Shown here piece after piece: positions 12,142 through 12,567 of a stretch of 12,567 nucleotides of DNA; position 1 is the stretch's first letter; each line of letters starts with the position of its first letter. The notes beneath the pieces were generated by a model. That model was not told the origin of the DNA. It saw only the letters and a list, made by a program, of their open reading frames with translations, and did no database searches. The stretch spans positions 1 to 12,567 of the forward strand of contig PMOU01000185.1 of assembly GCA_003161205.1 (NCBI GenBank), read 5' to 3'. The position numbers and the translations under genes are program-made. This DNA is from Actinomycetota bacterium (GTDB lineage: Bacteria > Actinomycetota > Actinomycetes > Streptosporangiales > Streptosporangiaceae).

Positions 12142-12351
12142 GTGGCCGACTTCGAAGAACCGTGCATCGCGTGGCGCAAGAGCACGGCATCCAACAGCGG
12201 CGGGTGCTTGGAGGTAGCGGTATTCAAAGGGTCCGTACTCGTCCGCGATTCCACCAATCGGGACGGGCCAGTACTCACGCTGTCGCCCGCAGCATGGTCC
12301 GGCTTGCTGGCGCGGGCACGCGGTAAGGATCTCGGTCTTCGGGGGGACTAG
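12142..12351 (+). CDS. DUF397 protein (BldB/Scr2-like partner of XRE-DUF5753)
   Basis: 69 residues, typical DUF397 length. Family hallmarks are CIAWRKSTASNSGGCLEVAV (W11, S14, N18, C22, E24), then LVRDSTNRDGPVLTLSPAAW and a C-terminal helix (WSGLLARARGK). In other actinomycetes this family includes BldB-like developmental regulators and partners of the Scr1-type HTH proteins. The partner gene ends 241 nt upstream on the same strand, an unusually long gap for the pair. GTG 12142 is chosen because the DUF397 motif starts about 8 residues later and GAGGGGGG is 3 nt upstream. The frame is open further back to 12001, giving an alternative 116-residue Pro/Gly/Ala-rich extended form that I consider less likely. 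Confidence 0.88.
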   Translation: MADFEEPCIAWRKSTASNSGGCLEVAVFKGSVLVRDSTNRDGPVLTLSPAAWSGLLARARGKDLGLRGD

Positions 12352-12364
12352 GCAGCCGCTTCTG

Positions 12365-12416
12365 GTACCCAGCGACACCGCCGCTGCCTCAGCGGCTCGT
12401 CTCCCAGGCTCGGCAC
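12365..12416 (-). repeat. Helicase 3' end shared with 8235-8280
   Basis: This is the original copy of the short sequence found again at 8235-8280. It covers the last codons and stop of the helicase plus about 24 bp downstream. Within it, GCCGCTG and CAGCGGC (12380-12396) form a 7-bp stem with a 3-nt loop at the stop codon, which may help terminate minus-strand transcription. Confidence 0.55.
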
Positions 12417-12567
12417 AGGGCGTTGGCTAGGACCATCTGGTGCGGGATGCGGCAGGCGACTCTGATTAGGTCGGGACTGGCCACGATGATGGCGAGGGCC
12501 CGGGCGCGTGAGGTCGCGACGTTCAGCCGGTGCGGGTCGTAGAGGAACTCCATGCCGCGCGGCGCCT
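12389..12567 (-). CDS. C-terminal end of a superfamily 1 DNA/RNA helicase (partial)
   Basis: The minus-strand frame enters from the right edge and ends at TGA (12391-12389), giving the last 58 residues. APRGMEFLYDPHRLNVATSRARA contains helicase motif VI (RLNVATSRAR), with the arginines that contact ATP. LAIIVASPDLI and CRIPHQMVLANALCRAWETSR follow, as at the C-terminus of AAA_12/UvrD-like helicases, including those fused to a RecB-type nuclease (TM0106 family). The rest lies outside, so the nuclease part is only a suggestion. Its 3' end faces the DUF397 gene, with 37 nt between stops. Confidence 0.78.
   Translation of the reverse strand, partial: APRGMEFLYDPHRLNVATSRARALAIIVASPDLIRVACRIPHQMVLANALCRAWETSR

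Overview
This looks like a chromosomal stretch from a high-GC actinomycete, plausibly a Streptosporangiales or Streptomyces relative. The evidence is pervasive G/C third codon positions, frequent GTG starts, GTGA/ATGA start-stop overlaps, a leaderless promoter, an XRE-DUF5753/DUF397 pair and a NarL-type two-component system. I found no rRNA, tRNA, CRISPR array or transposase.

Layout. 2-190: tail of a small membrane protein. 299-1017: a leaderless Phd-type antitoxin/PIN toxin operon under a perfect 18-bp palindrome. 1087-1244: a possible frameshifted small gene touching a cupin gene (1241-1666). 1673-3349: a TetR-family repressor and a divergent alpha/beta hydrolase sharing a dyad operator. 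3264-6557: a minus-strand operon of small membrane protein, histidine kinase and response regulator. The kinase carries two complete sensor-kinase architectures in one chain, and the second has a ruined ATPase.

6558-10358 is a graveyard. It holds an XRE gene cut off at the start of its helix-turn-helix and fused to a decayed second copy of the toxin-antitoxin operon. It also holds an aminotransferase and a site-2 protease that have each lost their middles in frame, and three copies of a ~70-bp dispersed repeat that bracket the block. Intact genes within it are a small membrane protein (7938-8225), behind an AT-rich 26-bp dyad, and a double PRC-barrel protein (8318-8980).

10359-12567: a small anchored coiled-coil protein (minus strand), then a less GC-rich segment with an XRE-DUF5753 regulator and its DUF397 partner. 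The partner is preceded by a potentially folded leader and a hairpin that could mask its ribosome binding site. The window closes with the C-terminus of a superfamily 1 helicase on the minus strand, a short piece of whose 3' end is also found at 8235-8280.

How the genes work together. Four self-contained regulatory modules are visible: toxin-antitoxin, TetR/hydrolase, two-component system and XRE/DUF397. Nothing links them into one pathway. The most unusual items are the tandem kinase, the deletion-rich block with its repeats, and the DUF397 leader. None is proven to be a new system from sequence alone.
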